The notes under the pieces were generated by a model. It was not told the DNA's origin and did no database searches. It was given only the letters and a program-made list of their open reading frames with translations. Below are positions 1-8,590 of a stretch of DNA of 52,353 nt, piece after piece (the first letter of the stretch is position 1; each line of letters starts with the position of its first letter). A program made the position numbers and the translations under genes. The stretch lies in the NCBI GenBank assembly GCA_002490465.1, contig DKUB01000070.1, positions 1-52,353 on the forward strand, written 5' to 3'. The stretch comes from Lachnoclostridium sp. UBA7215 (GTDB lineage Bacteria; Bacillota; Clostridia; Lachnospirales; Lachnospiraceae).

Positions 1-19
1 TATTCGCGCGAAGGCAAAG

Positions 20-51
20 CTCGGATGTGCAAATAAATTTGCACATCCGAG
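20..51. repeat. 15-bp perfect palindrome upstream of the first gene
   Basis: The arm CTCGGATGTGCAAAT at 20-34 is exactly complementary to 37-51, leaving a 2-base centre. No T-run follows on either strand, so it is a poor intrinsic terminator. It is followed by a GC-rich run, and the first gene starts about 40 bases downstream. It could be a REP-like dispersed palindrome or the end of an upstream transcription unit. The left flank lies outside the window. Confidence 0.6.
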
Positions 52-92
52 CGCGCCCGCGTGGTATTTATCTGATAAAAGGGGGAATACAT

Positions 93-626
93 ATGGATTT
101 TTTGGCGTTGGAGAAGCATATTATAGGAATAGTCAGCGAACAGCAGATAAAACTCGGCTACCGCAGCGAGGTAGTTCGTCTGTATTATCCATTAGAATCT
201 TTAAATCGGATAATGAAGACAGAAGACTCTTTCATGAGAATGCTGGATCGTCTGGAAGAATTTTCTGAACATGTAAAAAGCCGGCTTGGAAAGGTGGAAA
301 TTGAGAGTGACGGAGAGAGGTTCTGTCTTTCCATTCCACCACAGGGAAGTGATTATGTTCATGCCTGTACGGCAGAAAATGGTTTTTTGTCTGAATTTGT
401 AAATACGATCCGTAAGCATGGATGTACGATCGAACAGGCCCTGAAAGTTTTTCGGCGGTATTCGGATAAAGTTCACATTGAGCAGGTAAAAAACGGTGAG
501 TTTGATTATTTGATATATTTTGAAGACGGCAGACCGGATGAATATCGTTACTGTCTGACGATGGAAGAGGGGCATCTCACATATCATCGTTTTACAAAAG
601 ACGATTATGAGGAGCTTATGAAATAA
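93..626 (+). CDS. DUF3877-like protein of unknown function
   Basis: A soluble protein of about 177 residues with no signal peptide or membrane segment. It resembles the DUF3877 family of Lachnospiraceae, recognised from memory of the overall pattern and not from a catalytic motif. The ATG at 93 is chosen because GGGGGAA lies 6-12 bases upstream; an upstream in-frame ATG at 27 would put codons through the 20-51 palindrome. The C-terminal part is rich in charged and aromatic residues. It lies 29 bases before an HPt gene and is probably co-transcribed with the signalling genes that follow. No function can be assigned. Confidence 0.7.
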   Translation: MDFLALEKHIIGIVSEQQIKLGYRSEVVRLYYPLESLNRIMKTEDSFMRMLDRLEEFSEHVKSRLGKVEIESDGERFCLSIPPQGSDYVHACTAENGFLSEFVNTIRKHGCTIEQALKVFRRYSDKVHIEQVKNGEFDYLIYFEDGRPDEYRYCLTMEEGHLTYHRFTKDDYEELMK

Positions 627-655
627 ATAACAGCATTGCAGAAAAGAGGGGAAGT

Positions 656-1024
656 ATGGACGAAAAATACAAACAGGAACTTGAAAAAAATGGAGTTGAT
701 GTTAAGGGTTCCATCGATAGATTTTTGGGAGAAGAGGAGATCTATGATAAATTTCTGAAAAAAACGATCTCTTCCTCGGATTTCGACAAATTATCTGATT
801 GTCTGGAACAGGAAGATTATAAGGAAGCTTTTCGCTGTGCCCACACGCTGAAAGGGGTTGCCGGTAATCTTGGTCTTATACCAATTGAGGAGATCGCTTC
901 TGCTATTACGGAATTGCTGAGGGGTAAAGAAGATTCCGAAGTTGATGTGGAGGCTGTCAATGAGAAGAATCGGGAGATGCAAAAAACTTATCAGGTTTTT
1001 ATTGAGATAATTAATAATAATTAA
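656..1024 (+). CDS. Stand-alone HPt phosphotransfer protein
   Basis: A 122-residue protein that is essentially one HPt four-helix bundle. The motif AHTLKGVAGNLGL places the phospho-accepting histidine at residue 63. HPt proteins shuttle phosphate between receiver aspartates in the cytoplasm. The next gene is a histidine kinase that lacks a receiver, and the gene after that carries a receiver, so the three could form a split phosphorelay. A purine-rich GAAAAGAGGGG precedes the ATG. The stop overlaps an alternative ATG of the kinase by one base. The HPt assignment is firm; its partners are inferred. Confidence 0.88.
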   Translation: MDEKYKQELEKNGVDVKGSIDRFLGEEEIYDKFLKKTISSSDFDKLSDCLEQEDYKEAFRCAHTLKGVAGNLGLIPIEEIASAITELLRGKEDSEVDVEAVNEKNREMQKTYQVFIEIINNN

Positions 1025-1059
1025 TGCGTCCTCTGGCGCTTTGGAAATGGGGGATAGAA

Positions 1060-2499
1060 TTGGAATTTGAATGGTTAGCACCAAAGGTTTTGGACGAAAT
1101 TTCAGAATTTGTCCTTGTATTTAATGAGAATGGGGATATTCTTTTTGGAAATCGTGCAGTGGAGAGAACTCTGCAGTATGAGAGAGAGGAACTCATTGGA
1201 ACTAACATGTCCAGGCTGTTTCAGAAAGAATTTCAGCCCGGACTGGAAGGTAGTACAGAATTTCGGAAAGACAGGCTTGAAGTTTTGAAAGAGACAGGAC
1301 TGTACCTGAAATCCGGTGCCTGTATACCGGTCGGCCTTCGGATTTTGCCCACTGGCCAGGAGGGAATTTCTTTTCTTGTGGCAGAGGATATTACGGGATG
1401 GAAGGACACGGATGTCCGCATTCGGCAGATCAAAGAGAGTGAAGAGGATACGAAGAAGCTGAAAAATGAATTTATCGCTAATGTTACTCATGAACTCAGG
1501 ACTCCGGTAAATGGTATCCGTGGTCATGCACTTTCACTAATGGATATGGTAGAGGATGAGGAACAGAAAAAGATACTGGATATCATATTATACTGCTGTA
1601 CCAATATGTCGGCAATCATTAACGATATATTAGATTTTTCAAAACTGGAAAACGGTAAGATGACACTGGATGAACACGAGTTTGATTTTCACCAGATGAT
1701 CAATCAGGTGATTGCAACCCATACGGCAGAAATCCAGAAAAAGGAACTTCGTCTGAATGTAAGTGTTGATGAAAAGATTCCTCAGCTTCTAATTGGTGAT
1801 GAGCTCCGTCTGGGACAGATACTCAATAACCTGATTTCTAACGCAGTGAAATTTACTTCTGTGGGAAATATCCATGTCTCCGTCAGTATGACAAGGCAGA
1901 TTCATGACGAGGCAGAACTCTTTTTTATGGTAAAGGATACGGGGATAGGTATTTCGGAAAAGGAGAAAGATAAATTATTCCGAAATTTCAGTCAGGTAGA
2001 CGCTACGATTACACGGCGTTTTGGTGGAACCGGGCTTGGGCTGTCTATTACAAAACAGCTTGTGGAGCTAATGCACGGGAATATTTTTGTGGAGAGCGAA
2101 AAGGGAAAGGGAAGCGCATTTTCCTTTTTTGTAGAATTACATACAAGCCAGAATGTAAGTGAAAATGAAAAACAGAGTGAGGCATTTCAGAAATGGAGCG
2201 AATTTGAGAACATTGAATTTGTGGATTCCGAGGAGCCATTCATGCAGTTTGAGGAGAGGGATATTGGCAAAGAACTGAAAACACGGATGGAAAAGCTGGT
2301 TCTTTCCATTGAAATGCAGGCATGGGATAAGGCAGAGCTTCTGGCCGGGACAATAAAGACACTGACAGACCAGGAGGATGCCGTTTTGAAAAAAAGTATA
2401 CTTCGTTTAGAGATGTCAATCAGGAAAAGTAACTATGAGAAGAGTATGCAGGCCTATGAGAAATTGAAAGAGGTACTCCGTGAAAATATATCAGAATGA
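1060..2499 (+). CDS. PAS-domain sensor histidine kinase without receiver
   Basis: About 479 residues. A PAS-like domain (about 5-115) precedes a HisKA dimerisation domain with the phospho-acceptor in THELRTP at about residue 144. The HATPase domain shows an N box near 257-262, DTGIGI near 293 and GGTGLGL near 322. The last ~115 residues are acidic and helical with no recognised domain. There are no membrane segments, so it senses in the cytoplasm. The TTG at 1060 is preferred because GGGGGA sits 5-6 bases upstream; an in-frame ATG at 1024 is the alternative. Kinases of this type usually carry a fused receiver, which is absent here. Confidence 0.85.
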   Translation: MEFEWLAPKVLDEISEFVLVFNENGDILFGNRAVERTLQYEREELIGTNMSRLFQKEFQPGLEGSTEFRKDRLEVLKETGLYLKSGACIPVGLRILPTGQEGISFLVAEDITGWKDTDVRIRQIKESEEDTKKLKNEFIANVTHELRTPVNGIRGHALSLMDMVEDEEQKKILDIILYCCTNMSAIINDILDFSKLENGKMTLDEHEFDFHQMINQVIATHTAEIQKKELRLNVSVDEKIPQLLIGDELRLGQILNNLISNAVKFTSVGNIHVSVSMTRQIHDEAELFFMVKDTGIGISEKEKDKLFRNFSQVDATITRRFGGTGLGLSITKQLVELMHGNIFVESEKGKGSAFSFFVELHTSQNVSENEKQSEAFQKWSEFENIEFVDSEEPFMQFEERDIGKELKTRMEKLVLSIEMQAWDKAELLAGTIKTLTDQEDAVLKKSILRLEMSIRKSNYEKSMQAYEKLKEVLRENISE

Positions 2500-2520
2500 G
2501 ATGGGAGGAAAGAGTGAAAA

Positions 2521-3552
2521 ATGAATGTAATACAAGAAGAGACACCTCAGATACTGATTGTAGATGATATTAGTGTTAACGTGGAGATTATTCGTGGAAT
2601 TGTAGAAAGTGAAGGGTATGAGGCCCTCTGTGCCCTAAGTGTGTCAGAGGCAATTGATCTGATGAAGGAGCAAATGCCTTCTTTAATATTATCTGATCTT
2701 TCCATGCCGGAAATCGACGGCCTGCAGTTTTGCCGTATGGTCAAGAGCAATCCGAAGACAAAGGATATACCATTTGTTTTTATTTCTGTTATGGATACGA
2801 GTGAGGAGAAAGAACGTGCTTTTCTGGCAGGTGCAGTTGATTTTATCCCCAAGCCATTTGAACGCGTTGAAGTCATTATGAGGGTACAGAATCACCTGAA
2901 TAATTACCGAATGAAGCAGGAAATGAAAAATTATAACCGTATGATGCACTCACTTGTGGAAGAACAGAAAAAGCAGATTGAGCAGGAGCAGAAATATATG
3001 ATATCGGCCCTGATTAAAGTGTTGAAAACACTTGACTCCAATGCGTACAGACATTTGGAAAATGTTGGATATAATTGTCATATTCTGGCGCAGGGCCTGC
3101 AGTTTTTGCCCAAATATGAAAAAGAAATTACAGAGGAATTTGTCGAGACCATAGAGGTTGCTGCAAAAATATATGATATTGGCAATATTTTGACCATGGC
3201 GGCAATTGGAAATCATCAGAGGGATGAAGAGACTGGAGGAAAGGCAGCTCAGGGTGTTGCCTTTCTGGAAGAAATAGGAGATACACAGAAGAGATCACGG
3301 TATCTCACAATGGCAATTCAGATTGCAAAATTCCGCAATGCCAAGTGGAATGGAAGGGGGATTCCGGGACTAAAGGGGACAGAGATTCCGTTAGAGGCAA
3401 GAATTACAGCTCTTGTTGATGATTTTAATGTTAGTGTGAGAGAGGGAAGTGATGAGGGGATACAGCAAATTATTGAGAAGAGTGGAACGGAATATGAGCC
3501 GGAAATTGTAGAAACTTTTAGAAGAATTTGGCATCAAATGCGCATGGATTAA
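2521..3552 (+). CDS. Response regulator with degenerate HD-GYP output domain
   Basis: 343 residues. A canonical receiver (1-120) has acidic D15/D16, phospho-acceptor D59 and K111 in PKPF. A helical linker (about 122-165) leads to a domain with the HD-GYP fold signature GLKGTEIPLEARI. The catalytic positions are lost: YD replaces HD at 218-219, and FRNAKWNGRGIPG (271-283) replaces the usual HHE-DG-GYP segment. HD-GYP domains hydrolyse c-di-GMP using metal bound by these residues, so this one is predicted to be inactive and to act as a phospho-dependent binding or scaffold module. It follows the kinase by 21 bases and precedes the che operon. Confidence 0.85.
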   Translation: MNVIQEETPQILIVDDISVNVEIIRGIVESEGYEALCALSVSEAIDLMKEQMPSLILSDLSMPEIDGLQFCRMVKSNPKTKDIPFVFISVMDTSEEKERAFLAGAVDFIPKPFERVEVIMRVQNHLNNYRMKQEMKNYNRMMHSLVEEQKKQIEQEQKYMISALIKVLKTLDSNAYRHLENVGYNCHILAQGLQFLPKYEKEITEEFVETIEVAAKIYDIGNILTMAAIGNHQRDEETGGKAAQGVAFLEEIGDTQKRSRYLTMAIQIAKFRNAKWNGRGIPGLKGTEIPLEARITALVDDFNVSVREGSDEGIQQIIEKSGTEYEPEIVETFRRIWHQMRMD

Positions 3553-3567
3553 AGCTTAAGCAGAATG

Positions 3568-3596
3568 TTGACAAAATTTGTTGATGGGATTATAAT
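3568..3596 (+). promoter_or_regulatory. Perfect-consensus sigma-A promoter for the che operon
   Basis: TTGACA at 3568-3573 and TATAAT at 3591-3596 are separated by exactly 17 bases. The cheR ATG is 41 bases further on, preceded by GGAGGCG. It drives cheR-cheB-cheY-cheA-cheW-mcp separately from the kinase genes upstream, with no terminator seen between them. Confidence 0.85.
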
Positions 3597-3637
3597 ATGA
3601 TGGCGAGAGAAAAAAATAGCGTTACCGGAGGCGAAAT

Positions 3638-4441
3638 ATGATTACTGATAGTGAGTTTAGCCGTATTGTCTCCTATGTAAAAGGCCGATACGGAATTGAT
3701 TTAAGCCAGAAAAAAGTCCTGATAACAGGGCGGCTTGATAATTATCTTTTGCGTAATGGTTATGCCAGCTATAATGAGTACATGGAAAAGGTGGAAAAAG
3801 ATCCGAAAGGGGAAGAAGCTTCTAACCTGATTAATGTATTGACGACAAACCATACATATTTTATGCGGGAGAGTGAGCACTTTGAATATTTGCATAAAGT
3901 GATACTCCCATCATTAAAAAGGAAAGAAAGTGCACGGAAAGATTTGCGCATCTGGTCAGCAGCCTCTTCGACGGGGGAAGAGCCATATACGCTGGCTATG
4001 ATATTAAAGGATTTCTTTGGCGTCGAGCATAAGGTGTGGGATACAACAGTGCTTGCAACCGATATTTCTACAAGGGTGCTTCAGCATGCATCCCGTGGTG
4101 TTTATTTAAAAGAACAGATTGAACCGCTGCCGCCAAAGTGGAAGAAGCGTTATTTCAAGCAATGTAGTGACGAGGAGTTCAAAGTGACGGATGAGCTGAA
4201 AAAAGAAGTGATATTCCGTCAGTTTAACCTGATGAACCCTTTTCCGTTTAAGAGGAAGTTTCATGTTGTCTTTTTGCGGAATGTCATGATTTACTTTGAG
4301 GAAGATACAAAGTATAAACTTATTCAGAAAATATATGATTATATGGAGCCGGGCGGTTATTTGTTTATTGGTACGACAGAGGGATTGAACCACAGCAAAA
4401 CGCCGTTTCAGTATGTAGAACCCTCAATATATAGAAAATAG
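3638..4441 (+). CDS. cheR: CheR, chemoreceptor glutamate methyltransferase
   Basis: 267 residues, normal for CheR. It transfers methyl groups from S-adenosylmethionine to glutamates of chemoreceptors during adaptation. The N-terminal helical domain ends in NHTYFMRESEHF (about 71-82), typical of CheR. The SAM-binding Rossmann domain begins with WSAASSTGEEPYT near 106-118. No TPR or receptor-docking extension is present. The ATG follows GGAGGCGAAAT at good spacing and is the first gene behind a consensus promoter. cheB follows after 8 bases. Confidence 0.95.
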   Translation: MITDSEFSRIVSYVKGRYGIDLSQKKVLITGRLDNYLLRNGYASYNEYMEKVEKDPKGEEASNLINVLTTNHTYFMRESEHFEYLHKVILPSLKRKESARKDLRIWSAASSTGEEPYTLAMILKDFFGVEHKVWDTTVLATDISTRVLQHASRGVYLKEQIEPLPPKWKKRYFKQCSDEEFKVTDELKKEVIFRQFNLMNPFPFKRKFHVVFLRNVMIYFEEDTKYKLIQKIYDYMEPGGYLFIGTTEGLNHSKTPFQYVEPSIYRK

Positions 4442-4449
4442 GAGGACTT

Positions 4450-5472
4450 ATGAAACCAATTAGAGTGCTTGTAGTAGATGATTCCGTTATGTTCCGGAGT
4501 TTGCTTGTACAGAGCCTCAATTCTGACCCTCATATTCAGGTTGTTGGTCAGGCGGCAAATCCTTATGAGGCAAGAGATGCCATTATAAAGTATAAACCGG
4601 ATGTCATGACGCTCGATATTGAACTGCCGAGGATGAATGGAATCGATTTTTTGCGGAAATTGATGCCGCAATATCCACTGCCGGTTATCGTTATGAGTTC
4701 CCTTGATAATAAAGTTTTTGATGCACTGGAAGCGGGAGCTGTTGATTTTGTGGCAAAACCGAGTAATTTAAACCGTCAGCAGCTTGGTGAGTTTTTAAAA
4801 ACGGAGTTTGTTACAAAAGTAAAAATTGCTTCCACTGCGAAAGTGGGAAATCATAAGACTGCCGCCAGTCTTATGTCAAAAGGAGAAATAAGTGCAGCGG
4901 CCAGTGGGCGTATCATTGCCATTGGTGCCTCTACCGGTGGGACTGAGGCGATTTATGAAGTAGTCCGTCAGTTTAGGAGAGATATTCCCGGTGTTGTGGT
5001 TGTACAGCACATGCCGCCGGGATTTACAAAAATGTATGCAGAGCGTCTGAATAATCAGTGCCAGGTTGCAGTAAAAGAGGCAGAGACCGGGGATAAGGTT
5101 ATTCCGGGACAGGTGCTTATTGCGCCAGGCGACAGACAGATGCGTCTTGTTAAGATAGGCGGTATCTATCAGGTAGAATGTCGGGGGACAGAACGGGTGA
5201 CCGGACATTGTCCTTCTGTAAATGTATTATTTAGTTCCGTTGCTAAAACGGCAGGAAAGCAGGCAATTGGTGTGATTCTGACCGGAATGGGCGGCGATGG
5301 TGCGCAGGGGCTTTTAGAAATGCGGAATGCCGGTGCTCAGACAATTGGTGAGGATGAGCCGAGCTGCGTCGTATATGGAATGCCAAAAGTGGCGTACGAT
5401 ATGGGAGCAGTGCAGTATCAGACTTCATTGTCGGCAATTTCAGGCAAGATATACAGCCTGTTAAGCAAATAA
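4450..5472 (+). CDS. cheB: CheB, receptor methylesterase/deamidase
   Basis: 340 residues. The receiver domain has D10/D11 and phospho-acceptor D56. A linker (about 120-150) leads to the methylesterase domain with catalytic triad S161 (GASTGG), H187 (VQHMPPG) and D283 (GMGGDG). Phosphorylated by CheA, it removes the methyl groups added by CheR and can deamidate receptor glutamines. An AGGAGG Shine-Dalgarno precedes the ATG. CheC and CheD are not present in the window, so adaptation of this array would rest on the CheR/CheB pair. Confidence 0.95.
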   Translation: MKPIRVLVVDDSVMFRSLLVQSLNSDPHIQVVGQAANPYEARDAIIKYKPDVMTLDIELPRMNGIDFLRKLMPQYPLPVIVMSSLDNKVFDALEAGAVDFVAKPSNLNRQQLGEFLKTEFVTKVKIASTAKVGNHKTAASLMSKGEISAAASGRIIAIGASTGGTEAIYEVVRQFRRDIPGVVVVQHMPPGFTKMYAERLNNQCQVAVKEAETGDKVIPGQVLIAPGDRQMRLVKIGGIYQVECRGTERVTGHCPSVNVLFSSVAKTAGKQAIGVILTGMGGDGAQGLLEMRNAGAQTIGEDEPSCVVYGMPKVAYDMGAVQYQTSLSAISGKIYSLLSK

Positions 5473-5497
5473 ATATAAAGAAAGGAGCATAAAGACC

Positions 5498-5890
5498 ATG
5501 AAAATATTATTGGCAGAAGATGATTTTGCCAGCAGAAAATTTATGGATAAGTACTTGTCGCAATATGGGGAATGTGATATTACTGTGGATGGTGAGGAAG
5601 CAGTAGATGCATTTATGATGGCATTAGATGATGAAGAACCATATGATTTGGTATGTTTGGATGTGATGATGCCGGTTTTAGATGGTTATCAGGTATTGAA
5701 GGCCATTCGTGGTATTGAATCGCAGAGAAAGATTCCGAAGCAGAATTGCGTCAAAGTCATTATGACAACGGCCCTGAATGACGAGCGAAATGTAAAAAAG
5801 GCTTTTGAGCTTGGATGCGAGGCCTATTGTGGAAAACCAATTGATGTGGATAAGTTTGAGAAGCTGTTGAAGAAATTGGGATTAATCTGA
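5498..5890 (+). CDS. cheY: CheY-like single-domain response regulator
   Basis: 130 residues, one receiver domain. The acidic pocket is D8/D9, the phospho-acceptor D55 (CLDVMMP), the switch threonine T90 and the conserved lysine K113. It is expected to take phosphate from CheA encoded next to it. Whether the output is the flagellar switch or another target cannot be told, since no flagellar gene lies in the window. AAAGGAG precedes the ATG. Confidence 0.88.
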   Translation: MKILLAEDDFASRKFMDKYLSQYGECDITVDGEEAVDAFMMALDDEEPYDLVCLDVMMPVLDGYQVLKAIRGIESQRKIPKQNCVKVIMTTALNDERNVKKAFELGCEAYCGKPIDVDKFEKLLKKLGLI

Positions 5891-5930
5891 CAGCGGAATT
5901 GAAAGAGAAATCTTTAGGAATGGAGGAAGT

Positions 5931-8057
5931 ATGGCAGAAGAATTTAACGTAGACGGTATGCTTGACATGTTTCTGTATGAGAGCGGCCAGTTATTGGAAA
6001 AGCTGGAAGGCATCATATTGGAAAAACAGGATGCAGACTGCTTTGACGATGCCGACATTAATGAAATCTTCCGAATTATGCACACGATTAAAGGCTCATC
6101 GGGAATCATGATGTATGAAAATATTACAAAGGTTACCCATAAGCTGGAGGATATTTTTTATTATTTGCGGGAATCCCAACCGGAGAATGTTCCTCATCTG
6201 GAATTGGTAGAACACGTACTTTCTGTATCGGATTTTGTAACCGGAGAATTGGATAAAATCAAAGATGGAGAAGATGCAGATGGTGATGAGAGTGGATTAC
6301 TTGCAGATTTAGATGAGTTTTTAAACCGTTTGAAGGGAGAGATCAAAGATCAGGGTATCAGGCTCCCCAAGGCGAACAAGAGCGAAGAACCAAAGCAGTT
6401 TTATATAGCGCCTGTTGCCAGTGAGGACAGTCATTTTTACAAGATTGTCATTCATTACCGCAACGATACTATGATGAGTAATATCCGTGCTTATTCAGCA
6501 ACTTTTGCACTGAAAGAAATTGCGGAGGATTTGCTGTATATACCGGAAGATATTATGTCCAATGAGGAAACGGGAGATATCATTCTTGCCGAGGGGTTTT
6601 ATATGCTCCTGCAAACGAAGAGCAGTAAGGAAGAGGTTCTTGAATTAATAGACAGTCCGCAGGCAGAGAAAATTGACTTTGATGTTCTGACACTGCAGGA
6701 ATTTGGTGAAGAGCTTGCTCATTTTGGACGGGCGGATGCATCGGAGATTATTGATTTAGGGGATTCCGCCAAATCGGAAGAGAAACCTCAGAAAAGTGCG
6801 CCGCAGCCAGGTGATTATGTCGTTAAATCAAAAGAGGCCGGCAAAGGAAAGACGCTTGCGAAGCATCAGCCAAAGCAGCAGACAATCATTAGCGTGAATG
6901 TGGAAAAGATGGATTCCCTGATGGATTTGATTGGAGAGCTCGTTATTGCGGAGGCGGCTGTGCTGCAGAATCCGGATCTTCAGGCACCGGGGCTGGAGCT
7001 CACCAATTTCCAGAAGTCGGCAGGGCAGCTCAGTAAGATTACCACAGAGCTTCAGGAAGTCATTATGTCTATGCGAATGATGCCTCTGGTTAACGTTTTC
7101 CAGAAAATGAAGAGAATTGTTTTTGATGTTTCCAGAAAGCTGGGAAAAGAAATTGAGCTTGAGGTGATTGGAGAGGATACTGAGGTTGATAAGAACATAA
7201 TTGAACATATTTCAGATCCGTTGATGCATCTTGTGAGAAATTCGGTAGATCACGGAATTGAGACGGATAAGCAGGAGAGGGTAAATGCCGGAAAGCCGGA
7301 GAAGGGAACTATTACCCTGGAAGCAAAGAATGAGAGCGGGAAAGTATATATTACAGTCCGCGATGATGGAAAGGGCCTTAATAAAGAAAAACTTTATAAT
7401 AAGGCACTGGAAAACGGCTTAATAGAGGATAGGCCGATTACTGATTTTCCAGACAGTGAGATTTATCGTTTTATTACGTTGCCGGGATTTTCCACGAAAG
7501 AGGAGGTTACGGAATACTCCGGGCGTGGTGTTGGCATGGATGTTGTTGTGAAAAACATTCAGTCCATTGGCGGAAGATTGGATATAGACAGTGAAGAGGG
7601 CGTAGGTTCAGAAATGACTCTGGTTATTCCGTTGACCCTGGCTATTATTAACGGTATTGTGATTAAGGTAGGCGGTTCTTCCTTTGTCATTGAGACAGCA
7701 TCTGTGAAGGAGTTTATCCGGGTAGGTGAAGATGCAATTGTACAGGACCCGAGTGGATCAGAATATATTGTAATACGCGATGACTGTTATCCATTCATTC
7801 GCCTGAACGAGAAATATGATTTGGCAGGTTCTCAGGGAGCAGTGGAGGACGGAATTGTCGTTATACTCGAATATGAGAACAAACAGGTCTGCATTTTAAT
7901 AGATACACTATTGCGTGAGCAGGAAATTGTAGTAAAACCAATACCATCCTATATAAAGAAAGTAAAAGGGTTATCTGGCTGTACACAGCTCGGCGATGGA
8001 AGTATCGCCTTAATCCTTGATATTGCCGGATTGGTGCAGGACGAGGAAAGGAGATAG
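5931..8057 (+). CDS. cheA: CheA, chemotaxis histidine kinase
   Basis: 708 residues with the full CheA layout. P1 HPt has the phospho-histidine H51 in MHTIKGSSG. A P2-like response-regulator binding domain is at about 155-260. P3 dimerisation starts near 318 (VEKMDSLMDLIGELV). P4 kinase has HLVRNSVDHGIE near 433-444 and SGRGVGMDVV near 530-539. P5 is a CheW-like domain from about 570 to the end. It autophosphorylates under receptor control and feeds CheY and CheB. GGAGG lies 5 bases before the ATG; cheW starts 3 bases after its stop. Confidence 0.96.
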   Translation: MAEEFNVDGMLDMFLYESGQLLEKLEGIILEKQDADCFDDADINEIFRIMHTIKGSSGIMMYENITKVTHKLEDIFYYLRESQPENVPHLELVEHVLSVSDFVTGELDKIKDGEDADGDESGLLADLDEFLNRLKGEIKDQGIRLPKANKSEEPKQFYIAPVASEDSHFYKIVIHYRNDTMMSNIRAYSATFALKEIAEDLLYIPEDIMSNEETGDIILAEGFYMLLQTKSSKEEVLELIDSPQAEKIDFDVLTLQEFGEELAHFGRADASEIIDLGDSAKSEEKPQKSAPQPGDYVVKSKEAGKGKTLAKHQPKQQTIISVNVEKMDSLMDLIGELVIAEAAVLQNPDLQAPGLELTNFQKSAGQLSKITTELQEVIMSMRMMPLVNVFQKMKRIVFDVSRKLGKEIELEVIGEDTEVDKNIIEHISDPLMHLVRNSVDHGIETDKQERVNAGKPEKGTITLEAKNESGKVYITVRDDGKGLNKEKLYNKALENGLIEDRPITDFPDSEIYRFITLPGFSTKEEVTEYSGRGVGMDVVVKNIQSIGGRLDIDSEEGVGSEMTLVIPLTLAIINGIVIKVGGSSFVIETASVKEFIRVGEDAIVQDPSGSEYIVIRDDCYPFIRLNEKYDLAGSQGAVEDGIVVILEYENKQVCILIDTLLREQEIVVKPIPSYIKKVKGLSGCTQLGDGSIALILDIAGLVQDEERR

Positions 8058-8060
8058 TGC

Positions 8061-8576
8061 ATGGCAGAAGAAATAAAGGATGAGCTTTTGGAAGAGGGAG
8101 ATTCCCAAAAAGGGAAATTTATGACCTTCCAGATAGGGAAAGAGTTTTTTGGCATCAGTATAAGTTTTGTAGAAGAAATTATTGCGATGCAGGAAATTAC
8201 CTCAATTCCTGAAGTGGAAGATTATATCAAAGGCTTAATTAATTTGAGGGGTAAGATTATCCCGGTTATTGATGTGCGCATACGGTTTAAGATGGAACCG
8301 CAGGAGTATACGGACCGGACATGTATTATTGTGATTAGTGTCAAGTCTATTATGATTGGGCTGATTGTGGAAAAGATTGCCGAAGTGGACACCATTCTGG
8401 ATGATGATATCGTGCCGCCGCCGGCAATTGGACGAAAAGATAAGGAACACAATAAATATGTATATGGTTTGGCAAAAACGGGAGAAATCGTAAAAATGTT
8501 GATTGACCCGGAAAAGCTGATTAAAGATGAAGAATTAGAGACCCTGGAGAAAATTCAAGACGAGGAAGAAGAATAG
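8061..8576 (+). CDS. cheW: CheW, receptor-kinase coupling protein
   Basis: 171 residues: one CheW beta-barrel domain (about 12-155) with the typical segment VEEIIAMQEITSIPEVEDYI followed by GLINLRGKIIPVIDVR. The last ~20 residues are an acidic tail. It bridges the receptor tip and the P5 domain of CheA. The gene begins 3 bases after cheA, and AAGGAG at the end of cheA serves as ribosome-binding site. Confidence 0.94.
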   Translation: MAEEIKDELLEEGDSQKGKFMTFQIGKEFFGISISFVEEIIAMQEITSIPEVEDYIKGLINLRGKIIPVIDVRIRFKMEPQEYTDRTCIIVISVKSIMIGLIVEKIAEVDTILDDDIVPPPAIGRKDKEHNKYVYGLAKTGEIVKMLIDPEKLIKDEELETLEKIQDEEEE

Positions 8577-8590
8577 AAAGGAGATTTATC

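Noticed and set aside
1024..1059. ATG at 1024 as start of the PAS kinase
   Set aside because: It overlaps the HPt stop without its own ribosome-binding site, and the added residues lie before the PAS domain. The TTG at 1060 has GGGGGA at good spacing.
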